From an uncultured Eubacteriales bacterium (GTDB lineage: Bacteria > Bacillota > Clostridia > Oscillospirales > Acutalibacteraceae), in NCBI GenBank assembly GCA_900315815.1, contig ONAS01000012.1, positions 1-64,000 on the forward strand: a stretch of 64,000 bases of DNA, in the 5' to 3' direction. Positions within the stretch are counted from its first letter, which is position 1; each line of letters starts with the position of its first letter. The notes under the pieces were generated by a model. It did no database searches. It saw nothing but the letters and a program-made list of their open reading frames with translations, and was not told the DNA's origin. Positions 45,217 to 52,167 of the stretch are shown in pieces. Made by a program: the position numbers and the translations under genes.

Positions 45217-46191
45217 TCAGGCTGCGAACGTGCCGACGCAGAGATACACCAGATACCCGGCGTACACCGCAAGCGACAGGATTCCCTGCCACCGCATCAG
45301 CTTGCCCTTGATCAGAGCCGGCACCAGGCAGATGGCCGCCACCGCGAACGAGATCGGCAGATCCACCCACAAAGTCGACCGGTCGACCGGGAGCGAACCG
45401 CCCATGATGAATGAGCACAGCGGCAGGATCAGGATCATATCGATGATATTCGCGCCGACGATATTGCCGACCGACAGCGCTGACTGCTTTTTGGCGATCG
45501 CGGTGATCGTAGTGACCAGCTCCGGCAGAGAGGTACCGATCGCCACCATGGTCAGCGATACGACTCTCTCGGGGACGCCCAGAATGTCCGTCGCGATGAC
45601 GGTGCCGTTGTCGACCAGCAGCTGAGAGCCGAGGACGATGCCCGCCGCACCCACGAAAAAGAGGACGATGTTCTTGATCACGGTCTTTTTATCCTTTTTG
45701 ACCGTCACGCTCTTGGATACGCCCATATCCTTTTTGGCTTCGGTGACGTTCTCGATGATAAACAGGATGAACATCGCCAGCATGATGAACGCGCCGATCA
45801 TGCTCAGCTCGCCCGACAGGGACAGCACCCACAGCAGTGCGATCGCGCCGATGAAGATCAGCGACTTGGGCAGATACTTGCGCCTTTCGATCACCACGGG
45901 CATCGCAACGATGGAAATGCCCAGGATCATACCGGTGTTCGCCGTGACCGAACCGATCGCGTTGCCGGTCGCCATTTCGACCGAGCCGGACGCCGCCGCC
46001 ATCACGGAAACCAGTATCTCCGGCAGCGTGGTCGCGAGCGAAACGATCGTCGCGCCGATGATGAACTGCGGGATCCCGGAAACCTCCGCGATCCACGTCG
46101 CCGCATCGACGAACCAGTCGCCGCCCTTGATGATGCACAGTAATCCCAAGCCGAACAGCAGGAATACCAATACAGGACTGTCAGCAGTCAT
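45217..46191 (-). CDS. Calcium/sodium antiporter-family transporter (CaCA, YrbG type)
   Basis: A 324-residue membrane protein with about ten transmembrane helices and the two inverted alpha-repeats of the CaCA superfamily: ATTLPEILVSVMAAASGS...GNAIGSVTANTG and GTSLPELVTTITAIAKKQSALSVGNIVGANIID. Members exchange Ca2+ (or other divalent cations) for Na+ or H+. A yybP-ykoY riboswitch directly upstream indicates control by manganese, so Mn2+ export is a reasonable inference for this copy. The ATG has GGGAGG upstream. It follows queH but has its own promoter. Confidence 0.9.
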   Translation of the reverse strand: MTADSPVLVFLLFGLGLLCIIKGGDWFVDAATWIAEVSGIPQFIIGATIVSLATTLPEILVSVMAAASGSVEMATGNAIGSVTANTGMILGISIVAMPVVIERRKYLPKSLIFIGAIALLWVLSLSGELSMIGAFIMLAMFILFIIENVTEAKKDMGVSKSVTVKKDKKTVIKNIVLFFVGAAGIVLGSQLLVDNGTVIATDILGVPERVVSLTMVAIGTSLPELVTTITAIAKKQSALSVGNIVGANIIDMILILPLCSFIMGGSLPVDRSTLWVDLPISFAVAAICLVPALIKGKLMRWQGILSLAVYAGYLVYLCVGTFAA

Positions 46192-46205
46192 TGATGATAC
46201 CTCCC

Positions 46206-46262
46206 AAAAAGAAAAGACCTCCGGCGTACAGCACCGCTTTCACGGGTGATACGCTAAAAGTC
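46206..46262 (-). terminator. Riboswitch-controlled terminator hairpin
   Basis: On the minus strand GACTT/AGGTC, GCGTA/TACGC and CACC/GGTG build a long hairpin followed by TTTTCTTTTT, 15 bp before the antiporter ATG. Its 5' strand (GACTT) is also the 3' strand of aptamer helix P1, so the two structures are mutually exclusive. Confidence 0.8.
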
Positions 46263-46352
46263 TCGTTCCTCTACCATATATAGTATAAGGTGAGCGCCCA
46301 TCGGCAGATCGCCGAGAGATTGTTGGACGTTCAATTATAACTACTCCCTTTT
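46256..46352 (-). ncRNA. yybP-ykoY manganese riboswitch
   Basis: The leader begins AAAAGGGAGTAG and ends GAACGAGACTTTT, the two conserved ends of the yybP-ykoY aptamer that pair as helix P1. Between them are ACGTCC, a TCGGC-GATCT-GCCGA hairpin and GCTCACC-type loop sequence. P1 competes with the terminator just downstream, predicting that bound Mn2+ turns the antiporter on. Some internal positions differ from the textbook consensus. Confidence 0.78.
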
Positions 46353-46365
46353 AACTTGCAAGGTT

Positions 46366-46394
46366 AATTTACCATATCCCGAAAGGATTGTCAA
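46366..46394 (-). promoter_or_regulatory. Sigma-A promoter for riboswitch-antiporter transcript
   Basis: On the minus strand consensus TTGACA (overlapping the queH stop), a 17-bp spacer and TAAATT; start expected near the aptamer 5' end. Confidence 0.75.
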
Positions 46395-47029
46395 GCATTC
46401 TTCACGGATTCCCTTTGCTGAGCCTCTTTCTTAGAAAATACGCACCCGCAGAAATTCTGCCTATATAAATGATATTCCTTGCTCAGCTCGATAGAACGCT
46501 TATAGCCGTTTTTCTTTTTGAAATCCGACGGGAGGTATTCCACGCCCTCTTTTTCGGCGATCCTCTCGCCGACGGCATTGATGACCTGCGCGTTTTTCAG
46601 GGGGCTGACGGTCAGCGTCGTCGCAAAATACCGATAGCCGCCCTCCTTTGCCAGCCTCGCGGTATAGCCCAGCCGCTGAGCAAAGCACAGCGAGCACCGC
46701 GCTCCCCGCTCGGGATCGGACTCGTGCCCCTTCGCGATCTCAAAAAAGTCTTGCGGCTCATAGGCGACCTCGGCAAAACGGATCTCCCCCATCCCCCGCT
46801 CGGCGACATAGCGCTTCAGCTCGGAGTAACGGTAGCGATACTCGTCCTCCTCGGTGATATTGGGATTATAGTAGGCGATCGTGATAGCAAAATGCTCATA
46901 CAGATATTCCAGCACGTAGCTAGCGCATACCGCACAGCACACATGCAGCAGCAGCGAGGGCTTCTCCCCCGCCGCCGTATTGCGCGCGATCAGCGCGTCC
47001 ATTTCCTTCTGATAGTTCCGATCATTCAT
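46391..47029 (-). CDS. queH: Epoxyqueuosine reductase QueH
   Basis: Performs the last step of queuosine synthesis in tRNA (reduction of epoxyqueuosine), replacing QueG in many anaerobes. The 212-residue product has the DUF208 hallmarks: LLHVCCAVCASYVLE near the N-terminus, YYNPNI, a central ARCSLCFAQRL Cys pair and the C-terminal YRQNFCGCVFS. Its ATG overlaps the preceding HAD gene by 8 bp. Confidence 0.94.
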   Translation of the reverse strand: MNDRNYQKEMDALIARNTAAGEKPSLLLHVCCAVCASYVLEYLYEHFAITIAYYNPNITEEDEYRYRYSELKRYVAERGMGEIRFAEVAYEPQDFFEIAKGHESDPERGARCSLCFAQRLGYTARLAKEGGYRYFATTLTVSPLKNAQVINAVGERIAEKEGVEYLPSDFKKKNGYKRSIELSKEYHLYRQNFCGCVFSKKEAQQRESVKNA

Positions 47030-47684
47030 GCAGTGCCTTCAAAATGACTTCCTTCAGTTCCTGCGCGGTATCGACGATGATATCCGCGCCTGCCTCTTCC
47101 AGCTCCCGCGCCCCGCGGAAGCCCCAGCTCACACCGCAGACCTTCACGCCCGCATTGTGTGCGAACACGACGTCCACGTTGCTGTCACCGATATACAGCG
47201 TATCCTGCGGGCTCACGCCCAGCAGCTCCATCGCCTTGTTCAGCCCGTCGGGGGCGGGCTTGCGGGGGATCTCAGGATGCTGACCCCACGCAACGCTGAA
47301 CAGATGCCCGGGATACAGCTGCAGGAGGATATCCTGCACAAAGTCGTTCGGCTTGTTGGAGATCACGGCGGTCATCACCCGCTGCTCCTCCAGAAAGTCC
47401 AACAGCTCTGCGATCCCGGGGTACGGCACGGTCATATCCAGACAGTGCCCGGCATAATACGCGAAAAAATCCGCCTTCATCTCCTCCGCCTTCTGCGGAG
47501 TGAAATGCTCCCTGAGTACGGTTTTCATCAGATTATCCACGCCGTTGCCGACAAACTGACGGTAATCCTCGGTGGGATAGGGCGACAGCCCCTGCTTCTC
47601 CAGCGCGAAATTGACCGCGGCGGCAAGGTCCGCAAGGGTATCGGCAAGTGTGCCGTCAAGATCAAACGCCGCCAGTTTCATCAT
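47022..47684 (-). CDS. HAD-family phosphatase, phosphoglycolate phosphatase-like
   Basis: A 220-residue haloacid-dehalogenase hydrolase. Motif I is FDLDGTLADT, motif II VISNKPND, motif III/IV region PRKPAPDGLNKA and YIGDSNVDV. Closest by pattern to Gph/PpaX enzymes, but HAD substrate range cannot be read from sequence. Two adjacent ATG codons are possible starts; GAGG is well spaced for the first. It overlaps the upstream lipoprotein gene by 23 bp and queH by 8 bp, so the three are translationally linked. Confidence 0.88.
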   Translation of the reverse strand: MMKLAAFDLDGTLADTLADLAAAVNFALEKQGLSPYPTEDYRQFVGNGVDNLMKTVLREHFTPQKAEEMKADFFAYYAGHCLDMTVPYPGIAELLDFLEEQRVMTAVISNKPNDFVQDILLQLYPGHLFSVAWGQHPEIPRKPAPDGLNKAMELLGVSPQDTLYIGDSNVDVVFAHNAGVKVCGVSWGFRGARELEEAGADIIVDTAQELKEVILKALHE

Positions 47685-49878
47685 CGCCGTCCTCCTCGTT
47701 CATCAGATTCAGCAGCTCCATCGGGTCGGTAGGCTCCGGCGCCTGCGGCTCGGTTTTGCTCGCCTTATCAAGGGTTTCCAGTATCTCGATCGTCCGCGGG
47801 CTGTCGTCGTCAGGCTCCTCATACGCCTGCTGCGGCTCCTCATACGCCTGCTGCGGCTCCTCCTGCGCCTGTTCGCGCGGCGGTTCCTCTTTCCCGTAGA
47901 CCTTCTTTTCCATCTCCTCCAGCTCCCTGCGGCGCAGCTCCTTCTTGCGCTCCTCAAGGCGGTCGGCCCGGAGGCGTTGTTCAACGTCCTTGTTGATCTC
48001 CTCGACATATTTCTTATTGCGGCTGAGGATGCCCAGCTCGAATATGCTGAACGTCGTCGTCTGCATCGGAGCGGACGCCGGCATCTCCTGCCGCGCTTCG
48101 GGCTGCTGCTCCGGCTCTTCCTCATCCTCCTCGTCATCGCCTGCCGGCAGTCTGAGAAGGGCGCGCCGTTTGCGCTGCGGCGCAGTCAGCATCAGGAACG
48201 CGGCGTAGGTCGTCGCGCCGAACAGCAGGATGCCGAAGATGATATACAAAATGATATTGCCCGCCTTGGGGATCACACCGTGATAGCCGACGGAGGCGAC
48301 ACAGCCCTTGATATTCACGGTCGAGCTGTCCTTTCCGGTGTACGCGGTCTCCGTGCCGCCGTTTTCCAGCGTCACGATATTCTCGCCGTTATCCGCCGAG
48401 GCGGTATAGGTCATGTCGACGGTCGCGTTCTCGATGCTCAGCATTTCCCGAAGGTCGATATAGTCGTTCAGCGTCGTCTTGTCCGACAGTGCGCCGTTTT
48501 TGCGGTCATAGGAAAGATAATTCCCCTTGCCGAAGATCCTCTCCATCTGTGTGTTGATCTCATCCGCATTGCCCTCCAGCACAACGGAGCAGACGATATG
48601 GTCGCCGTCGTTGTCCGCCTTTGTCTCGGTGCCTCGCGCGTAGAAGAACTTTGCCGCGTAGACAGGGCCCTCAAAGCCGTTCTTGATGGGATAAAGGAAC
48701 GAGGTCGCACGGCGGAACTGCCCGTCGCCGAGAGAGGTCAGCTCAAAGCTGACGCCGTCGATATAATACTGTCTGCCGTCAAAGATACGCAGATGGGTCA
48801 GACCGGAGGCGTCCTCGACGCGATAAGCGCCGTCGTCCCATTCGCCGGTGTTTTCCCAGCCGCCGTTTTTATACAGCGCGCCCTCGCCGCGGACGGCGTT
48901 GGTCGGCAGGGTATAGGTATATCTCAGCTTCGGCGGATTGCCGGACTGAGAGTCAAAGGACAGGGTGTCCAGCGTTTCCTCCAGCACGCGTCCCTCAAAC
49001 AGCGGGGTCGACATATTTTCCTTGTCGCCGTAATACACGCTGACGCCGCTGCTGTCCAGCACCTTTGCGGTGACGGTCTCCAGCTCGCTGAGGCTCAGTC
49101 CCTCATAGGTCACGGTGAACAGCACGCTGTTGCCCTCGTGGGTATCGGTGATCAGCGCGTTGCCCTCGGTCAGCTCCTCATAATAGTCGTTGATCTTCTT
49201 TTTATTCGACGAGTAGATGTCGGCGGGAACGGACAGGACAAAGCTGCGGTCAAAGGTCCTGCCTAACAGGCTCGCCTTTTCGTTATAGGTTTTGACGTCG
49301 ACGGAATTGATAAAGATGCCTTTGCCGTCGCTGATGCCGACGGTCGATCCCGTATCGTAGGAATCCGCGCCGATGTTGACTTTATTATACGGATATTCAA
49401 AGGAATAATCCTTGAAAGCGTCGGCGGACGCGGTATCGCGCACCATCCACGCGATCAGCTCGCTGACGTCGAAATCCTCCGCCATGCGTGTGCCCTTGAA
49501 CATCACGGTGTCCTTGCGGGCAAGCACGGCGTTCGCGTCGCGGCCGATGACGGCGGAAACCTGCTCCTCATATTCCGCGAGATGATTGAAGGTGAGCTTC
49601 AGCTCAAAGCTGTAGCCGTTTTCCGTCGCGCCCAGATACGAGAAGCCGATGCCGTTCAAATTCAGATTCAGGGGGCTGTCCGCCAGCAGGTCGTCCTTGA
49701 TCGCGTCGATATCCGCGTTGAGCGGATAGACCACCGTCACGGTACGCGTCCCGCTGAAATCATCTGTCAGCTTCATCACGGACTCCACCCTGATTTTCGG
49801 CTTGTCACAGCCGGTGAGCATCAGACACAGCGTCACCGACAGCACCGCCGCCAGAACGACGGCAAGAATTCTTTTCAT
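47662..49878 (-). CDS. Large lipoprotein with C-terminal transmembrane helix and cytoplasmic tail
   Basis: A 738-residue protein of unusual layout. Signal peptide with lipobox LTGC, then about 520 residues of outer domains rich in beta pattern; the first part (VESVMKLTDDFSGTRTVTVVYPL) is reminiscent of LppM/DUF3153 domains. One transmembrane helix (IILYIIFGILLFGATTYAAFLML) follows, then about 175 cytoplasmic residues: acidic stretch, a basic coiled-coil-like helix (RLRADRLEERKKELRRRELEE) and two copies of EPQQAYEE. So the chain would be lipid-anchored outside and also cross the membrane. No known family for the whole protein. In an operon with the HAD and queH genes. Confidence 0.75.
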   Translation of the reverse strand: MKRILAVVLAAVLSVTLCLMLTGCDKPKIRVESVMKLTDDFSGTRTVTVVYPLNADIDAIKDDLLADSPLNLNLNGIGFSYLGATENGYSFELKLTFNHLAEYEEQVSAVIGRDANAVLARKDTVMFKGTRMAEDFDVSELIAWMVRDTASADAFKDYSFEYPYNKVNIGADSYDTGSTVGISDGKGIFINSVDVKTYNEKASLLGRTFDRSFVLSVPADIYSSNKKKINDYYEELTEGNALITDTHEGNSVLFTVTYEGLSLSELETVTAKVLDSSGVSVYYGDKENMSTPLFEGRVLEETLDTLSFDSQSGNPPKLRYTYTLPTNAVRGEGALYKNGGWENTGEWDDGAYRVEDASGLTHLRIFDGRQYYIDGVSFELTSLGDGQFRRATSFLYPIKNGFEGPVYAAKFFYARGTETKADNDGDHIVCSVVLEGNADEINTQMERIFGKGNYLSYDRKNGALSDKTTLNDYIDLREMLSIENATVDMTYTASADNGENIVTLENGGTETAYTGKDSSTVNIKGCVASVGYHGVIPKAGNIILYIIFGILLFGATTYAAFLMLTAPQRKRRALLRLPAGDDEEDEEEPEQQPEARQEMPASAPMQTTTFSIFELGILSRNKKYVEEINKDVEQRLRADRLEERKKELRRRELEEMEKKVYGKEEPPREQAQEEPQQAYEEPQQAYEEPDDDSPRTIEILETLDKASKTEPQAPEPTDPMELLNLMNEEDGDDETGGV

Positions 49879-49930
49879 AGTCTACCTCTGATGTGGTTGA
49901 TATCCGACGGCCGGATCGCCCGACCGCCGA

Positions 49931-50524
49931 TCAATAATAGCCTTTTGTTTCTCCGATCAATACCGCTCTGCACGGGGCGGCCTCAACGCCTTCGATCTTC
50001 AGCGGGAATGCCGCCAGCGTGTAGGTGCCGTCCTCCACGCCCTCAAGGTAAAGACCCTCCAGCACGGCGATGCCGGCGCGCGCCAGCTCAAGGTGCGGCA
50101 TATACTCGTCAAAGGGCGGCGCGATGGAGATCGCGTCCGTACCGATCAGCAGCAGCTTGCTGTCGGCGATCACGCGCGCGGCGGAGACCGACAGGAACGC
50201 CTTGCCGGAGGAATGCAGGATGAGCCTGCGCTCGCAATGCGGCAGAAGCCGCTCCATATCCTCGCCGGTCAGGATGCCCTCGATGCTGACGACCGTACAT
50301 TTGCCGTAAAACTGCGACAGCCGCAGGGAGGTGATATCCTTGCCCTCCTCGTCGAAGTGCAGCGGCGCGTCGATATGTGTCCCGGTGTGATTGCAGAGGC
50401 TGATCGTCGAGAGATTGTACATCGCGCCGTCCTCGATTTTTTTGAGAAAGCGCACCGACGGCCCGGGATCTCCCTCATAGATCTCCGCCGACAGGATCTC
50501 CCGCGAAATATCATAAATCAACAT
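49931..50524 (-). CDS. Cyclase-family (kynurenine-formamidase-like) hydrolase
   Basis: The ATG at 50522-50524, 6 bases after GAGGTG, gives 197 residues. The metal-binding signature HTGTHIDAPLHF of the cyclase family (PF04199) is present near residue 47, as is a later IGTDAISI segment. Members include arylformamidase and polyketide cyclases; no tryptophan-catabolism gene is nearby, so the substrate is open. It lies 52 bp upstream of the large lipoprotein and is probably the first gene of that operon; a TATAAT -10-like element lies at about 50592-50597. Confidence 0.85.
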   Translation of the reverse strand: MLIYDISREILSAEIYEGDPGPSVRFLKKIEDGAMYNLSTISLCNHTGTHIDAPLHFDEEGKDITSLRLSQFYGKCTVVSIEGILTGEDMERLLPHCERRLILHSSGKAFLSVSAARVIADSKLLLIGTDAISIAPPFDEYMPHLELARAGIAVLEGLYLEGVEDGTYTLAAFPLKIEGVEAAPCRAVLIGETKGYY

Positions 50525-50533
50525 CTGCAACAC

Positions 50534-50861
50534 CTCATTTTCACAAAGGCAGGTTACCCCACCATATATTGTATATACTACCCTATTACGGTATTATACC
50601 ACGTTTCGACAAAAAATAAAGAACTTTCTGTAAATTATGACAGCGGGAGAAGGTGCGCACCCTGCCCGGCAATAAAATCGGAAGTACCGGCAACAAGGAA
50701 GCGCGCTCTGTGAGCATTTTGCAGAGCCGTCGCCGATGATTGCTTCAGAAAATCGGTTGGCAATATCCATTGTTTGTTGACAGGAGCTGCAGTCATGCAA
50801 CAGCTTCCGATAACACAGCACGTCAAAACCGATCATACGGTTTGCTGGCATTTTCTGTCAA
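50534..50861. other. Intergenic region, possibly a dispersed element
   Basis: No gene that I can support. Two short overlapping minus-strand frames cover 50594-50851 but have no ribosome site or recognisable domain, and their cysteine-rich, low-order composition suggests non-coding repeat-type DNA. Confidence 0.35.
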
Positions 50862-50892
50862 CAAAAAAAGAGAGCGCTTTCACGCTCCCTTT
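50862..50892 (-). terminator. Intrinsic terminator after anti-sigma gene
   Basis: On the minus strand GGGAGCG-TGAAAG-CGCTCTC followed by T7. Confidence 0.9.
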
Positions 50893-50897
50893 GGCTG

Positions 50898-51587
50898 TCA
50901 GTCCAATGCCGGCAGGCTGTCCGCGTTCTCAAACCGCAGATACCCGGCGCCGCTGATATTCTCTTTGAACCACTTCACCTTTTCGCCGTCCATGTGATAG
51001 ATTTCCGCGATCACGCAGTTGTTCTTTTCATCCAGCGAAAAGCCGATCACATCCTGCGCGATTGCATCGCCCTGATTTTTCAGTCTGCTCACCTTCGCGA
51101 GATCCTCTTTGACCGCGCGATCCAGCTCGTAATAGGTATAGGTGCATTTTTCAAAGCGCACGTTTTCGCCCGGCTTGATGAATTCGTCGCTGCGGCTCAT
51201 ATCCGTCAGCAGAATCACCTGAACGCCTCCGTCAAGATAGGTGCCGCCGTAACAGTCCCTGCGCGGCGTGCCGTCCGGCGAGTCGAACAGCTTGCCGTTC
51301 TCTCTGAAAAAGTCGGCGACATTGTCCATCGGCTGACCGGGCTGGGCGTCCCAATCAAACACCCTCGCGACCCACGGCTGTCCTGTCGCGGCAAACGTCA
51401 CGATATTGCTCACCGCAAACAGCACGATCACCGCCGCCGCTGCCAACGCCGTCCTGCGCAGGGCGGTATGCCTTTTTACGGGCTTTATCCGCGCGTCCGC
51501 TTCCGTGATCTTCCGTACGAGCGCCTGAGGCGCGCGCACCCGCTCCATCGCGCTCCGATATCGCTCCTGAGTGAATTCCCTTTCCAT
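50898..51587 (-). CDS. Probable anti-sigma factor (transmembrane)
   Basis: The ATG at 51585-51587 with GGAGG upstream gives 229 residues. About 50 cytoplasmic residues rich in Arg/Glu come first, then one transmembrane helix (TALAAAAVIVLFAVSNIVTFAA) and an outer domain of about 150 residues (WVARVFDWDAQPGQPM, YGGTYLDGGVQVILLTD). It starts 2 bp after the ECF sigma gene, the usual place for its anti-sigma partner. No zinc-binding HxxxCxxC motif, so it is not a ZAS type; assignment rests on context and topology. Confidence 0.75.
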   Translation of the reverse strand: MEREFTQERYRSAMERVRAPQALVRKITEADARIKPVKRHTALRRTALAAAAVIVLFAVSNIVTFAATGQPWVARVFDWDAQPGQPMDNVADFFRENGKLFDSPDGTPRRDCYGGTYLDGGVQVILLTDMSRSDEFIKPGENVRFEKCTYTYYELDRAVKEDLAKVSRLKNQGDAIAQDVIGFSLDEKNNCVIAEIYHMDGEKVKWFKENISGAGYLRFENADSLPALD

Positions 51588-51589
51588 CG

Positions 51590-52057
51590 CTATGCCTCCT
51601 CCAGACGCTTTTTCAGCATTTTTCTCGCCCGCATCAGGCGGGTCTGCACATTGCTTTCGGAGAGATGCAGCAGCGCGCCGATCTCGGCACACCGATAGCC
51701 CTCATAATAGTGAAGGTACAGCACCGCGCTGTATTTTGCGGGCAGTCTGCCGATCTCCGAGAGGAGCCACCGCTCGTCGTCGGACGCCGACGGCTCCTGT
51801 TCCAGCTCGTCAAAAAAGCTGACCCTTCTGCGCCAGAAGGAGTTCAGGCTGTTCCTGCATTCATTCACCGCGACCCGTATCAGCCAACGGCGGATATGCT
51901 CGTCGTCCGTGAAGGTCACATCGGCGGTCATCAGCTTCACAAAGGCGTTCTGCACCGCGTCCTCTGCGTCTGACCGGCTGCGGCAGCAGCTCAGCGCCGC
52001 CCTGTATACATCGTCGATGTAGGCTTCGGCGATCCTCCGATACTCCCCCGCGTCCAT
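51590..52057 (-). CDS. ECF-type RNA polymerase sigma factor
   Basis: A 155-residue sigma-70 family factor with only regions 2 and 4: YIDDVYRAALSCCRSRSDAEDAVQNAFVKLM and HIRRWLIRVAVNECRN (region 2), then LPAKYSAVLYLHYYEGYRCAEIGALLHLSESNVQTRLMRARKMLKKRL (region 4 helix-turn-helix). Paired with the membrane anti-sigma gene downstream. The promoter upstream looks sigma-A-like rather than an obvious self-recognised ECF promoter. Regulon unknown. Confidence 0.94.
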   Translation of the reverse strand: MDAGEYRRIAEAYIDDVYRAALSCCRSRSDAEDAVQNAFVKLMTADVTFTDDEHIRRWLIRVAVNECRNSLNSFWRRRVSFFDELEQEPSASDDERWLLSEIGRLPAKYSAVLYLHYYEGYRCAEIGALLHLSESNVQTRLMRARKMLKKRLEEA

Positions 52058-52122
52058 GCGGCCCCTCCTTTCCGTGCTTACTATGAAAAGATCCTTTCAC
52101 TATATAAACAGCTGACAGGGCC

Positions 52123-52152
52123 ATTGTATCACAAACGATTTCGGAAAATCAA
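52123..52152 (-). promoter_or_regulatory. Promoter for sigma/anti-sigma pair
   Basis: On the minus strand TTGATT, an 18-bp spacer and TACAAT. Confidence 0.65.
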
Positions 52153-52167
52153 CCGAACGGGCGCCTG

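Noticed and set aside
46206..46352. Lysine riboswitch (GGTAGAGG string)
   Set aside because: The region is too short and the other lysine-element motifs are missing; the yybP-ykoY ends fit better.
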